Below, one piece after another: positions 12,901 through 22,663 of a DNA stretch of 64,000 nucleotides (positions within the stretch are counted from its first letter, which is position 1; every line of letters begins with the position of its first letter). Source of the DNA: Siphonodentalium dalli (lineage: Eukaryota > Mollusca > Scaphopoda > Gadilida > Siphonodentaliidae). The stretch spans positions 215,714,205 through 215,778,204 of the forward strand of contig CP136064.1 in NCBI GenBank assembly GCA_032622095.1. Direction: 5' to 3'. The notes beneath the pieces were generated by a model that was not told the origin of the DNA, searched no databases, and was given only the letters and a program-made list of their open reading frames with translations. A program made the translations under genes and the position numbers.

Positions 12901-15900
12901 TTCAAGGGTTTGTCCGATTTCAAAAGTGTGCACATATTCATATATATCTCTGGTGATCTTCCACGCATCGACTCGGGAGATACAGTACATCAAAATAAAG
13001 GTGCATATATGGTTTAAAGAACTGGGTATGTGACATTATCTCATGCACAGGGCATTTGGTGAATTTTGATCACAAGTGAGTCAATGCTCAACATAGGTCT
13101 GATAGTTATAAACCTTGTTTTAAGGTATATACTCTTGGTAGAGTTGTCGCACCAGGGGACCTATGAATAAACACACTGAGAAAAATTGTTTATCAAAATA
13201 ATTGTAAATTTGTTATTTTATGTGTAGTTTAGTTTTTTTGGAAGTATTCATAATTGACAGTGGTCAAGTAATTGGCCCACTCCTGTTGAATGGATAGAAC
13301 CATAGACAATATGTGTTTCAAAATCAAGCAACATGGAAGCATTGGAAGGGGAGTAGGAATACCATGTTACAGAAAAGGAGGATCCAATTGAAGGAATGTT
13401 ATTCATTGTACATGTATGTCTCCTGATTGAATTCACAGGTGATGTAAATCAACATGTTATTGGAACATATCAGCATGACAACCTTATTGAATAGCAATCA
13501 TTTGAAATATTTAAGAGAATAGTAGTGCTGGACAAGAATTTACTTCTTCTACAAACTGAATAGCACAGATTTTGCTTCGGATTTTATGCTTCAGCAATGA
13601 CTTCAAAAAATTCTTATATTCAGATTTCAAACATGTACAAACATTTCCTGGGTGGCAACAGACAAAGATAAATACCACATTTTTGTTCATGAAAAGATAT
13701 GTAATTCCAACCTTCCCCCATTGATGTTACATTTAGATAACATTGTGATATTGAAAATAAAAAGATACAAGATAAGTTTCATATTAATAGGCCCATAAAG
13801 TTGTCAGCAGCTTTAAACTGACTGAAGCATATAGAATAGACAATTATAACAGGGGACTTAATATATCACATATTCTAGCCATAGTGATGACAGATGTCAA
13901 TGGTTTCACTTTTTGTTGTCAACAACTATACATACTGTAAACTGTGTGAATCCCCATCAAGATACTATATAAGTATTTTCAAATTGAAACATCATATCCA
14001 AAGAAAATAAAAATCCACTTTCCAAAATGTTTGCCAAATGAAAAAAAAATCTATTGAAACTTATTCTGTATTTGGCACATGACAATGATGTCAAACTAGC
14101 TTTGTCTACACATGTTAAACCAGACAGTGGCATATACTTCTGATAGTGTGCACCCTGCAATAACAAGGGAAATATCCAGTGAAGTGAAATCATACATACA
14201 GTGTCTACTGGAAACTTCTTTTGGTAAGTTACAAAACTCACATAGTACAGGTCCACTATACATGTACTTTGTGAAGTGATAAATAAAAATTATATAATAT
14301 ATACCAGGTAAATAATTTAAAATAAAACATACTTTGACATCTACAATGTAGGTAGGAACCGAACAGAGAACAAAACATCTTCATAACAAGGGGTACGCAT
14401 CTAAGATGCTATGTCGAGTTTATTGGCAGTCGAAAAAAACTTCTGCCAATAACTTGGGCAATAAGGCCCACACAAGGCCCAAAAAGTTGGACAAACCTGG
14501 TTTTCGAACTCGTCTTGAGATATTATTGCAATAGAATTATATACCAAATATAAATTGAATGATTGGTTAATATCTTAATAGAGTTATCGCGCTAATGGAC
14601 AAACCTGGTTTTCGAACTCGTCCGAGATATTGTTGCAAGAGACTCATATATCAAATATGGTTTGAATCAGTTAATATTTAATTGAGTTATCGCGCTAACA
14701 GTGAAAAACATGCTAAAAATAGACAAACTAAGGTCCATAACTCCGGGGGAAAAATTTGGACAAACCTGGTTTTCGAACTCGTCCGAGATATTGTTGCAAG
14801 AGACTCATATATCAAATAAGGTTTGAATCAGTTAATATTTGATTCAGTTATCATGCTAACGGTGAAAAAAATGCTAAAAATAGACAAACTAAGCCCCATA
14901 ACTCCGGGGAAAAAATTTGGACAAACCTGGTTTTCGAACTCGTCCGAGATATTGTTACAAGAGACTCATATATCAAATATGGTTGTAATCAGTTAATATT
15001 TTATTGAGTTATCACGCTAACAGGTGATAAAATTGCAAAAAAGTCATCAAAGATGGATAACTCTTGTCAAAAAGTTCGGACGTGACCCATTTTCTACAGG
15101 CAGTAAATAGTCATTGGGAGCAACTCACATACCAATTTTTTTTGAATCCGTTCACAAATGTCAAAGTTATAAGGCATTCTTCAGGTCCGCCCGCCCGCCA
15201 ACCGTCCCTCGTCAAACCATAAGTCGAGTTTTTGAAAAACTCGACTAATAAACAGATCACTAAAATTCTTTGAGTAGCACTCTTTCTCAAAACCTGTCAT
15301 TTACTGTATAAAAATTGAACTCAATTAGGATAGCCAACCCAAGCATTGTAAATTTCTCGGTTTATTAATTTAACCTCATAGAAGCACAGAAATCTTAAAA
15401 TTTTATTTTACAAGACATTTACAGATACATGTACCTGTAAATAACTTTTAAATTTCAAAAGGATAAATTATTGAAGTAATCCATATACCTATACAACTGT
15501 ACCTGAATGTCATCAATGAAAATAAACAGTAATCTTATGAACCTATCGGTTGGAATTGCTGAAATCTCATTCAGATCCATGCTAGGAAATAGGAATATAT
15601 TGTAAATATCATGAATGCAAAATACATGTAGGAACACCTATGAACATGATATAGCCAATGTTTCATATTCAATAGAGAAAGACTAGACTTCTCCATTGGA
15701 TACCAAAATCTTGCTGCGTTACATATATTTAGATTCAAGATGACAATTTAATGCAAACAAGCTGTTTGACTCTCACAAACTATAAGTTTAAGAATATCTG
15801 TGTTTATTGGCGCAATTTGGCGAAGAATCAATTCAAATAAATTTAATGCACCCCCCCCCCCCCCTACAGACCCACCACAGATTCACCACTCATTTCTGAA

Positions 15901-16325
15901 GTATATATTGGTTTGGTCCTATTTTTAATTGTAGATATCTTTTGGTAACAGATAACAGACAGATAAATACTTTATGTCATTCATTTATTGTTAGTTGTGT
16001 TCAGACAATAGCTTCAATAATCGGTCTAAATCCAGTAACTACCCTTCAGCGCATTTGTTAGAACTTTAAATGCCATAAAATAATTTTTATTTATAAATAT
16101 CTGCTATAAAACTTAAAAGCCTCCACCACAACTGGAATGGGGAATGGATAACAACCAGTATTGAAGCCTCCTCTGTAACTGTCCACCTTCACGTTAGTTC
16201 CATAGCGAGCATAAATATATCACACATGTAATCAAAACAGAGAGACAACATGGATACCAAAACAAACATGCAATACCTTCAGTGGAGTCATCCTCCAAAA
16301 AGTCACTATCACCAGATGAAATCAT
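3898..16325 (-). CDS. SLC15A1/2-like proton-coupled oligopeptide transporter, N-terminal 261 residues
   Basis: Nine minus-strand exons join in consistent phase (coding lengths 49, 68, 94, 142, 78, 100, 91, 78 and 83 nt) and encode the N-terminal third of a POT/PTR2-family transporter, a membrane protein that imports di- and tripeptides with protons. Diagnostic motifs are EFCERFSYYGM with the ExxER proton-coupling motif, the first PTR2 signature (TASYHAFIFLCYFTPLIGAV), GTGGIKPCVAAFGGDQF and the second signature (FYFSINLGS). The cytosolic leader starts MISSGDSDF. Vertebrate PEPT1 and PEPT2 are about 710-730 residues, so the gene is cut by the window edge and its later exons lie to the left. A truncated LINE sits in the next intron. 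The gene is head to head with the hydroxylase-like gene. Similarity is closer to SLC15A1/A2 than to SLC15A3/A4; which paralogue it is cannot be decided here. Confidence 0.93.
4639..4716 (-). CDS. Transporter exon 8 (TM6 start)
   Basis: Encodes ADVNCYNNSCYPLAFGIPAV followed by LMLIAI. The two cysteines in the short loop and the LAFGIPAVLM helix match SLC15A1/2. The acceptor is TCCACAG and the donor is ATTG|GTAAGT, phase 1. Confidence 0.95.
4717..5797. other. Transporter intron, no feature seen
   Basis: About 1.1 kb of AT-rich intron between exons 7 and 8. Nothing beyond short AT tracts is visible. Confidence 0.5.
5798..5888 (-). CDS. Transporter exon 7 with PTR2 signature 2 (TM5)
   Basis: Encodes EKETETFFSVFYFSINLGSL followed by ISTFITPVLR, the second PTR2 signature region. 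Human SLC15A2 has nearly the same wording here. The acceptor is TTCTAG and the donor is AGAG|GTAATC, phase 1. Confidence 0.96.
5985..6260 (+). repeat. Hairpin element HP-90, copy 1
   Basis: A near-perfect 90-bp inverted repeat (5985-6074) has arms CAGAATGAGGTCCCCAGAGG and its complement, with an internal GTGATGCTA/TAGCATCAC core. It is followed by about 185 bp that recur after two copies at 57.7-58.5 kb and end in a second weaker stem around CCCAATGGGTG and CATTTGGGAACTT. It lies in a transporter intron. It has no coding capacity and looks like a small non-autonomous mobile element of unknown class. Confidence 0.8.
6386..6485 (-). CDS. Transporter exon 6, GTGGIKPCVAAFGGDQF
   Basis: Encodes YGTAVGLFLIGIGTGGIKPC followed by VAAFGGDQFGCGQ, the most conserved stretch of the family (TM4 and its cytosolic end). 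The acceptor is TTTGAG and the donor is CAG|GTAAGT, phase 0. Confidence 0.97.
6486..8147. other. Transporter intron with one unassigned ORF
   Basis: About 1.7 kb of intron. It contains an 86-codon minus-strand ATG frame at 7164-7424 with a hydrophobic centre (ISMGFICCSTALAYILVPLG) that I could not assign. No splice sites in the right phase link it to the transporter. The rest shows nothing. Confidence 0.4.
8148..8225 (-). CDS. Transporter exon 5
   Basis: Encodes TILYISIIYGIGNIVMAGSA then FPPPEW, matching the third membrane helix and the following loop of SLC15 proteins. The acceptor is TTTTTTCAG and the donor is TG|GTGAGT, phase 2. Confidence 0.94.
8970..9205. mobile_element. MITE-like element with TTAACCCTTT ends, copy 1
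   Basis: The ends resemble GACCCTTTCTATACTAAA and its inverse TTTAGTATA..GGTTAA. The interior (ATTACCT..ACACCCCTC..AAATGAATAATAGAC) recurs in the copy at 9712-9981. It is about 235 bp and noncoding. It ends about 17 nt downstream of the donor of transporter exon 4. Confidence 0.65.
9223..9364 (-). CDS. Transporter exon 4 with PTR2 signature 1 (TM2-TM3)
   Basis: Encodes ILVIYLTKWLLFDDDTATAS and then the PTR2 family signature ending IGAVIADSYLGRYK. The length and sequence match the SLC15A1/2 TM2-TM3 region. The donor is ACAA|GTATGG, phase 2. A MITE-like element ends only about 17 nt beyond the donor. Confidence 0.96.
9560..10490 (-). repeat. Tandem-repeat element ending in a GTCAAGTTTTTGAC hairpin
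   Basis: Degenerate units carry CAAAATTCAC..TAACTCCACC..GACCTGGCCGGTTTT..CTCGATCA..ATATCAACAAAATCAGTTGAT at about 140-150-bp spacing, interrupted by the MITE at 9712-9981. The right end carries the short palindrome GTCAAGTTTTTGAC (about 10472-10485). The layout resembles the better-preserved element at 14413-15246. Confidence 0.6.
9712..9981. mobile_element. MITE-like element with TTAACCCTTT ends, copy 2
   Basis: About 270 bp, the same family as 8970-9205, with ends TTAACCCTTTCAATACT and TTTAGTATAGAG..GGGTTAA. It includes an internal stem formed by TGTTCAGATAATAAGTTCA and its complement. It interrupts a tandem-repeat element. Confidence 0.65.
10491..11086. other. Transporter intron, no clear feature
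   Basis: Intron between exons 3 and 4. Short self-similar GCTTCGGCAAT motifs occur around 10590-10670, but I see no gene or full element. Confidence 0.4.
11087..11180 (-). CDS. Transporter exon 3 with ExxER motif (TM1)
   Basis: Encodes NIFTRKDDYPSSVFFILG followed by TEFCERFSYYGMR. The EFCERFSYYGM box is the hallmark of TM1 in peptide transporters and carries the conserved ExxER residues needed for proton coupling. The donor is CGAA|GTAAGC, phase 1. Confidence 0.95.
11242..11340. repeat. 99-bp palindrome
   Basis: Inverted repeat with arms GGGAGCCTCACATACATG..AGAGAATACATTGGC and its complement, separated by about 20 bp. It lies in the intron just upstream of transporter exon 3. Probably a MITE remnant. 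Confidence 0.75.
11765..11970. mobile_element. 206-bp full-length palindromic MITE
   Basis: The whole segment is an inverted repeat. TAATGCCCTAAATAATC at the left matches GATTATTTAGGGCATTA at the right, and the arms run to a GAGAGCTTTCC centre. The only open frames are palindrome artefacts. It lies in a transporter intron. Confidence 0.8.
12079..12108. repeat. TG dinucleotide microsatellite
   Basis: A TG run flanked by TATA lies directly at the donor of transporter exon 2. Confidence 0.9.
12110..12177 (-). CDS. Transporter exon 2
   Basis: Acceptor TTTTTCAG, then VNLLTDYEGGEKLSGKAWGR and VK. The donor is CAAG|GTATAC, phase 0. The donor abuts a TG/TA microsatellite in the intron. The segment is a poorly conserved cytosolic leader, supported by phase and position. 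Confidence 0.8.
12178..14412. other. Transporter intron, mostly unremarkable
   Basis: A plus-strand frame at 12447-12686 (79 codons beginning MNSVDFEFFHELAEDE) has protein-like composition, but I cannot assign it. Nothing downstream continues it. It could be a fragment of an old transposon gene. The rest is AT-rich with no visible element. Confidence 0.35.
14413..15246 (-). repeat. Tandem-repeat element with TCGAGTT ends and GTCC-rich hairpin terminus
   Basis: Four degenerate direct repeats of about 180 bp (units marked by TTTGGACAAACCTGGTTTTC, CGTCCGAGATATTGTTGC and GTTATCGCGCTAAC) are bounded by GTCGAGTT at the left and by CCGCCCGCCCGCCAACCGTC plus the hairpin GTCGAGTTTTTGAAAAACTC at the right. 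Read on the minus strand, the order is hairpin, GTCC-rich spacer, then tandem units, the same plan as the elements at 56.7 and 63.5 kb. Noncoding. Confidence 0.75.
15247..16276. other. Transporter intron, C homopolymer only
   Basis: About 1 kb of intron with a poly-C run near 15851-15864 and no other feature. Confidence 0.5.
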
Positions 16326-16329
16326 TTCC
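16277..16329 (-). CDS. Transporter exon 1 (start codon exon)
   Basis: An acceptor CAG precedes 16329, so at least one noncoding exon lies upstream. The ATG is at 16325-16323 and the peptide is MISSGDSDFLEDDSTE, an acidic cytosolic leader. The donor is GAAG|GTATTG, phase 1. I chose this start because it is the first ATG after the acceptor and the downstream phases agree. Confidence 0.75.
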
Positions 16330-17007
16330 CTGTGGACAACAGTTAAAGAAAGGCTGACATGAAGATATAATCGAAGGCTACACATGTAGTATTAACACCA
16401 TAGATGTGCAATCACTGTTATTCTGTTAAAGTCTCACTGAGCATATGATGCCCAAATACCTGTGCACTAAACCATTTTAATACTGGTTAAATTGGTCAGA
16501 ATATGTACCGTATTTTCTCTCAGCTTTAAAGCATAAACCAGCTACATGTACCTCTAGATTGGAAAAGTTATAACTTTCAATTATCTCTTGGAGAAGAAAT
16601 AAATTCTTCAAGAAAATAAAAAGACTGACTTTTCTTGGAGTAGGTAAAGATCTCCAATGAGGCCATTGAGGGCACTAGATGAGTAACTATCTTCCTTAGA
16701 TCCCCATCAAACATATATGATATGATTGATGTAATTGTTAGTCAAACAACAACAACAAATTATTTGAAGAAAAAAATGCAAAAATGTTAAAAAAAACAGA
16801 TGAAATATCAACATTTTATCTTTTTATGAATACTTTATAAATGAAAACATGAGGTAAAAAAAAATTATATTCTGGCCTTTAGTATAAAATTGGCATGTTT
16901 ATGGAATGGAACATGAACAACTCCATCACCAATACATATGACACAGAAACAATGAAAACAGCTACAGGATTCCAAATGTCATTATAAGCCTAAATGATTG
17001 TTATTCA

Positions 17008-17706
17008 CATACATGTATTCTCAAAATAAGTGTCTCCCTCGACGGAGGCTCGACTGTGTTAGAACTGCTATGAGACCGCATTTAAAAATGACCATAAATG
17101 TAGTTCTAATGTTAATTCATTGCAGTCACAAGGTTGCAATGTTCCTCAAAGTGGTTGAAATAACCATCAACACAACATAACGTGGTGGAGGTGACCGTTA
17201 GTGAAACAGAACGATGCCTTAATCCACCAGCAATAAGTAGTGACATCTTTTTGTCAGCCTGGCATGCATGTTTTGGCTGATTACGTGCCTGTCGACCGAC
17301 ATGACGGCCAGATATAACTACACATTTGTAAATACATATATTTAACACATTTACATGTACCTTGATTTATTCACAAACAAATGTCTTGATGAATATAAAA
17401 CAATTAAACACATCATTTTGAATGGAAAACTATATCACTTCCGAACAAACACAAAATTGTGAAACAAAATTAAAACTTAGATACAGTGCAATATAGACTA
17501 ATGTAATTCAGTGTTGATATACATTTTTCTTGCTGTGATCGGAAATTTCGGACAATGCAGTGCATTTAATTTGAATGTGGTTCTCAGTTGTTTACAATGT
17601 GGTCACAACACACTGTAAACTTAATAACTGCGTTTCGTTGATGTTACTACTGTGTTGTAATGGTCTGAGGACCGCATTAAAAGGGACACTTGTTTTGAGA
17701 ATATGT
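17008..17706. mobile_element. Possible 0.7-kb element with inverted ends
   Basis: The left end CACATACATGTATTCTCAAA..ATAAGTGTC matches the inverse of the right end GGGACACTTGTTTTGAGAAT. GAGACCGCATT (left) and GAGGACCGCATT (right) also lie near the ends. The interior has no transposase frame, so it would be non-autonomous. Located upstream of transporter exon 1, probably in a 5'UTR intron. Confidence 0.5.
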
Positions 17707-20437
17707 GTACAATACAAAAAAGGAATAGACAAAACAATCCATTAAAAGTCTAAGATATCTACAGAGTTTTATTGTAATTACAAATTGCACAAATAATTTA
17801 TTTCACATATGATTTAAGCCACATTCTGGTATAACCTTCAAGTCTCTAAACAAACATAGTAATTTCATATAATTAGAAAAATTCATAAGTTTATGGCACA
17901 TATAGATTTCATAATCTTCAAATGAACTTGAAATTAAAGAAATTGTCCAACTCAAAGAAAAACTTGTCCAGAAATGTTCCGCTGCATATAATAATAAAGA
18001 GCGTTAAGTTTTTATTTATCATATGGCCTGGCAATAACAGGAGTCAGACTGCTCAATGCTCATTGTACAAATCTCACATATAGGAGTGGCTGTCTTGAAT
18101 CTTTTGTCTTAGGGAAGCTTTCACCACACCACTACCTTCCCCACATTGGAGACAAAAATACTAAGTCAATACCTCTATAAAACTGATATAGCTTTCTTCT
18201 AGTTAGTTGAAATTTTTATTTACAAATTATAGTCAGGACTATTATATATGATTGATTGAATTTGATTCTTGGTATAATTTAGTACATGCATGTAGAATTA
18301 AGTAGTTATTCCATAATAACATGTTGCGTTAAAGCATGAGTTCCCTGTATGTGAACAATATTGACCTGCTAAAAAAAATCCCACCTCCCTGCACATTCCC
18401 CAAATTATCAATGTTTCATCCAATTTTCATACTGGGGTTACATGCTTCAGTGCCTAACTATCAGAAAATATAACAACAGATTGTTGAGAATTTGTATGAA
18501 ACAATCAATTGTCATATATGTCCAAAGCCATTTAATTTCTATTATTCAACACCCCCAAACATTTCAAATTGAGTTAATAAACATATTCCATACCCATCAG
18601 TCTAAAAGACTTTGGGTTAAAGTTGCCTATTTTCGAGGAATCAATGTTTTTGGATGTTTGTTAGCCCACTATCCCTGGTTTGGTGTCTTTTGTGAGTGTG
18701 ATTTTGCAAGTTAATTAGGCTAATGACTCATTGAATTGAAACCAGCAACTTAAACTAATAGAAACTGGAAGAATAAAGTCAAGTTGGGAGAATGAGATTG
18801 GTAATTTTCAGACTGTAAATTGGGAACTTTGGTATTGTATTTATTTTGCAAATAAAAAGTTTACGGGGGGCCGTCTGGTGAGCAGGGGGAGGGTTACCGG
18901 AAACAAAGCTATTTTTTGTCTATGCCCAAAGAGCGTTAACTTTTAATTTCTTCCCCATACAGAAACTGAGAAATAAGAAATATAACTATTCCATGTATTT
19001 ATCTTTAAATCTGAGAACATCACAACCATCTGAACAAAGACCTGGACATTTCTACTTGAAGTTTGGCAGATTAGGCTAATGTGTCAGTTGACTTAATTGA
19101 GTTCAATTGAATAGATGAAGTCAAGCGGCAAATTTTTAAGTGATATGATACACTCTTTTGCAGAACACAGCAAATAGCTTGCTCAACGCAGACCTGTATT
19201 TCAATAAATTTTATATAAAAATTGCCAGCACACAATGCCATTCTTTCGTACAAATTTTAAAAAGTGACTCCAGTTGGCGAAATCATTCATGTTTGTTTAT
19301 TGGTGATTTGTTTGGGATGAACGAAGGACTGTTTATTTCAATTTCTGCAAACTTCAGACATCGTGTTTAACGAAATGGCACCACCCCAATGTTGATGAAT
19401 ATTTTGACAGTAATAGATTAATTATGAATTCTTCAAATAGGTGTTGTAGCTGAGTTGTAAAATACATGTATCAGTTTGATGTAGTGAAATAAGAATGTAA
19501 TATAGCTTTAAGTGACAGATACTGCGAAACTCTTGATTTTAAAAGCACAATCAAACATTTTCATTGTACACACACACATTGTATAGACTTTAAATAATTT
19601 TTCAAAAATTTTATTTCAATTTTCTCGATGACAAGTTGATTTCTGCGAAACTAACAGTCTACATAAATGTGTTGGCAACATCAGTGACTGTGATACCAAA
19701 TCTGCATCAAATGAATTTTCGGCTAAGTTTCTTAGAATGTGTTGCCATCCACCAGCCCACATGGCCAGGTTTATTTCCATTAATTTATTGTTCCAGAAAT
19801 TGTTCTCTTTGTAGTGTGAATCTTTTCATATGCCCATTATTTTGTAAAGGTGATTTTTACCAAAATAACTGGCATACCGGTACCTGTAGTTGGAGTTAAA
19901 TATTTTTTTTAAACTTTAAACCTTTACGGATTTATGATATTGCCAATGTGATCAACATTTTCAAATGTGCCAAACCCGATGGCCAGGTGATTTACATCTA
20001 ATGATCATTCTTCATCTTCTCTTGAATAATCACAAAGACCTTTGAAAATGCTCATTGGTGATTTTATTTCTGCAAAGGCTCAGGACCTCTGCTAATATAA
20101 TTGATGAATAAAACCATAATTATATATTTTTATTCATTGAAAAATAATCTCTTAACTAGCCAATATATGACACTTTCCTTTTTGAAGTTGTTTGTTGTCA
20201 ATTTAGAGAGTGCATGCGTAAGGACCTCGGCGAATTATGATTACAAGTTGAGTTTCCTCTGATGTAATTGGCATGATCTAACCATCTGTGCAGTGATCTT
20301 TGGTAGTACTGTTAACGAATATTATAAATTAATTCAATAAATTATATAAACCTTCATTTGAAGTCTTCTCTTTCACAAAATTAAGGTGACCTCCGGGCAT
20401 ACGGGACAATGCGAATGTTTATTTAACTTTATTTAAC
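17707..20437. other. Upstream or intronic DNA of the transporter, nothing assignable
   Basis: About 2.7 kb of AT-rich DNA. Short frames at 18442, 19158 and 19636 have no recognisable protein character. I see no repeats except the word AAAGAGCGTTAA at about 17997 and 18926. Confidence 0.4.
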
Positions 20438-20439
20438 TT

Positions 20440-20830
20440 TATGAAGTCGGTAGCCGAGAGGTAGCATACTGGTCTCTTGTGCTAGTGGACCGGGGATCGC
20501 AACCTGGTCAGGGTATTTTGACAAAATCAGGACTCGGTCAGATACCAAGATTGAAAAGTCTCAATCGAGATCACTGAATAAAGATCCGAATGCAAAAATG
20601 CTGACTTCCCACTTTACAACATTTGTCCAGGTATGATGTTGTGGTTGCAGTGCACTGTCCGATCGGGCGCAGACATTAACAGCTAACCCATGTACATGCC
20701 TCGGTGTGAGCACGTTAAAGAACACACTACTTGAGTCACCACAGGGTTATAAAGTTACTCGGCCATGGAAGCACATGGACCAGTGCATCTATAACCGAAA
20801 GGTTCCTGCACCGTAATATCTACAGATCAT
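20440..20830 (+). mobile_element. tRNA-derived SINE
   Basis: The head resembles a tRNA gene: an A-box-like TAGCCGAGAGGT at 20451-20462 and a B-box-like GGATCGCAACC at 20494-20504, spaced as in a long-arm (Ser/Leu-type) tRNA. It is followed by about 300 bp of unique body containing TGTGAGCACGTTAAAGAACAC. No intact cloverleaf is evident, so this is a SINE promoter rather than a functional tRNA. It sits close to the putative first transporter exon. Confidence 0.7.
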
Positions 20831-21198
20831 ATTGATTTGCGTCAAGCGATCTACGCGAATATAATTGATGGAAGAAACCAGAAGATTATTGAACCTCGTG
20901 TTCACAGTGTTGTTATTCGTTTAAAATATGTCTCATAAACTGACCTATACACACTATTTCCCATCTTTAAAGTTGTCTCTTTCACTGGTTTTAAGGGCCT
21001 CTACGAAATTGAGGTCCTCCGCAAATTTGAGGCACATATGGGCACCTATTCTCTAATTCAGGCTACAAATATGTACTGCAAATCGTCGGAACTCGATTTT
21101 CCACACTTTCTAAGCTTATGTTCAACTAACATGGGAATGACACTTAAAATTAATTCGCATATGTTAGCTCAAATTAGCTACTTGATCACGATACTAAC

Positions 21199-21290
21199 CT
21201 TTTGAGTTGATGTTTTTTGGGCTCTGTTGAGTTTCGTTCTGCTCCGTTGCTTCCGGGTTTGTCGTGGAATCTGTCGCACCGTAAGTATCC
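21199..21290 (-). other. Putative 5'UTR exon of the transporter
   Basis: Exon 1 has an acceptor in front of its ATG, so an upstream noncoding exon is expected. On the minus strand, a CpG-richer segment containing ACCCGGAAGCAACGG (an ETS-like motif) ends in CTCAAAAG|GTTAGT, a good donor. The 5' boundary given here is arbitrary. Transcript data are needed to accept it. Confidence 0.35.
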
Positions 21291-22451
21291 ATATGGATGT
21301 CTTTATAGATTCAGATCATCGACCACACTGACTCTGCAATGTCGCACACAATGCTATTGCATGATGATTCGAAGTAATTGTCGTTATCTTTTACATAGTC
21401 ATACATATATGGCTAATAATTCACTGAAAAAGTTTGTTAAGTTGACATTTAATTTTCCGGAAGTTGTTAGCGCTGGCAAGGGACGTAACTTCGCGCACCT
21501 GCGGGCAGATTGCAGATCAGCGGCGTGATCAGTTTTAATAGAGCCATATTAGACATAATTATAATTTCTTGAATACACGGTAATCGTATGGTAAATAATG
21601 ACTTAGTTATAGATAAACTGCAGATTTATAAAATATATTGTTATAAAAATATATATTTAAGAAAACTTATAAATCAAAACTAAAAAAGTTCGATGCCATT
21701 TATGTAGAGCTCTGCTCAGTCATTCGATTAAACTTAAGTTCCCTGCCTCTAGATAGACACAATCGTGGAATCGACGGAAAGTACCGAGGAGTCCGATTGC
21801 CCAAGACATTCAAATCTGGGACTAATATAACATATATATTAGTCCCAGTTCAAATCAAACTGTTTTTTTCGGCTACACGATCACCAACTTGAATAACGTT
21901 TCATTTAAGTTTTTGCACTTGGAACAGGTTTATGTGTACACATACATAGATCTGAGACAAATCGGAAAACTCAACTACAAATGTCCAATGTCGGTACCTT
22001 ATAAGGGCCTATTCAGCTTGGTACGGTACCTTATAAGCGCCTATTCAGCTTGGTTCAGCTTGGTTATCAAATTAGTTGATTGGGATGCAGCGGGTGGTTT
22101 CAACAGTTGCACCATGTATATCAGGCCGTTGCCACTTTTTTTATGGACCACGCATGCATGCAGATGAACAATTTTACTTGGAAAGCACACTACATGCCAT
22201 GGCCGCGGTCATGGGAGTAGGGTAAAACAAGTCGAAATTTGTTATCCATGCAGTAATTGGTCCTCCGCCAGCGATGATGATTCAGCGTGATAAAATAAAA
22301 TTTAATTCCCCGCGTGTTGCTTATTGAGAATCAATTATACAAAATGACACCCCTATATGGCCACGTGTTCCCATCCGATAAAGCATCTCATAAATATTAG
22401 CACACACAATTTCATGATCTTATTTAACAATATACCTATATCAATGTGGAC
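21291..22451. promoter_or_regulatory. Head-to-head intergenic region between the two genes
   Basis: About 1.2 kb lies between the putative transporter first exon and the hydroxylase-like start codon, so it may act as a divergent promoter. Its edge at 21450-21530 is relatively rich in CpG and contains CCGGAAGT. It also holds a 33-bp palindrome (CTGGGACTAATATA.., 21816-21848), a 32-bp tandem duplication (21992-22055) and CCACGTG near 22362. No transcription start site can be placed. Confidence 0.3.
21992..22055. repeat. 32-bp tandem duplication
   Basis: CGGTACCTTATAAGGGCC..ATTCAGCTTGG occurs twice in a row with one mismatch (AAGGGCC, then AAGCGCC). Confidence 0.85.
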
Positions 22452-22663
22452 ATGATTACAGATATGTGGGGATTTTGTGTGTTGTTACTTCTAACAAATA
22501 TGCCTACATTTCTTGGCAGAGATATCGGATTTGCCAGTTTAACGTATCCCATTGCGGATCGAATGTTTTCTCTAGAATATGAACTTATTGTGAAAGTTGG
22601 ATCTCTTTTGAAAATTTCGAACGGATTTGGTATTGATATTTCATCGTTCGATGTAGATAAAAG
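22452..22663 (+). CDS. Hydroxylase-like exon 1, signal peptide
   Basis: ATG codons occur at 22452 and 22464. The second starts MWGFCVLLLLTNMPTFLG, a typical signal peptide. The rest (ASLTYPIADRMFSLEYELIV) matches the first helix of the P4HA N-terminal domain. The donor is AAAAG|GTGATA, phase 2. Either ATG would direct secretion; I give the longer form. Confidence 0.8.

Noticed and set aside
20446-20520. Functional tRNA gene
   Set aside because: A and B boxes are recognisable, but the stems do not close into a cloverleaf and a SINE body follows.
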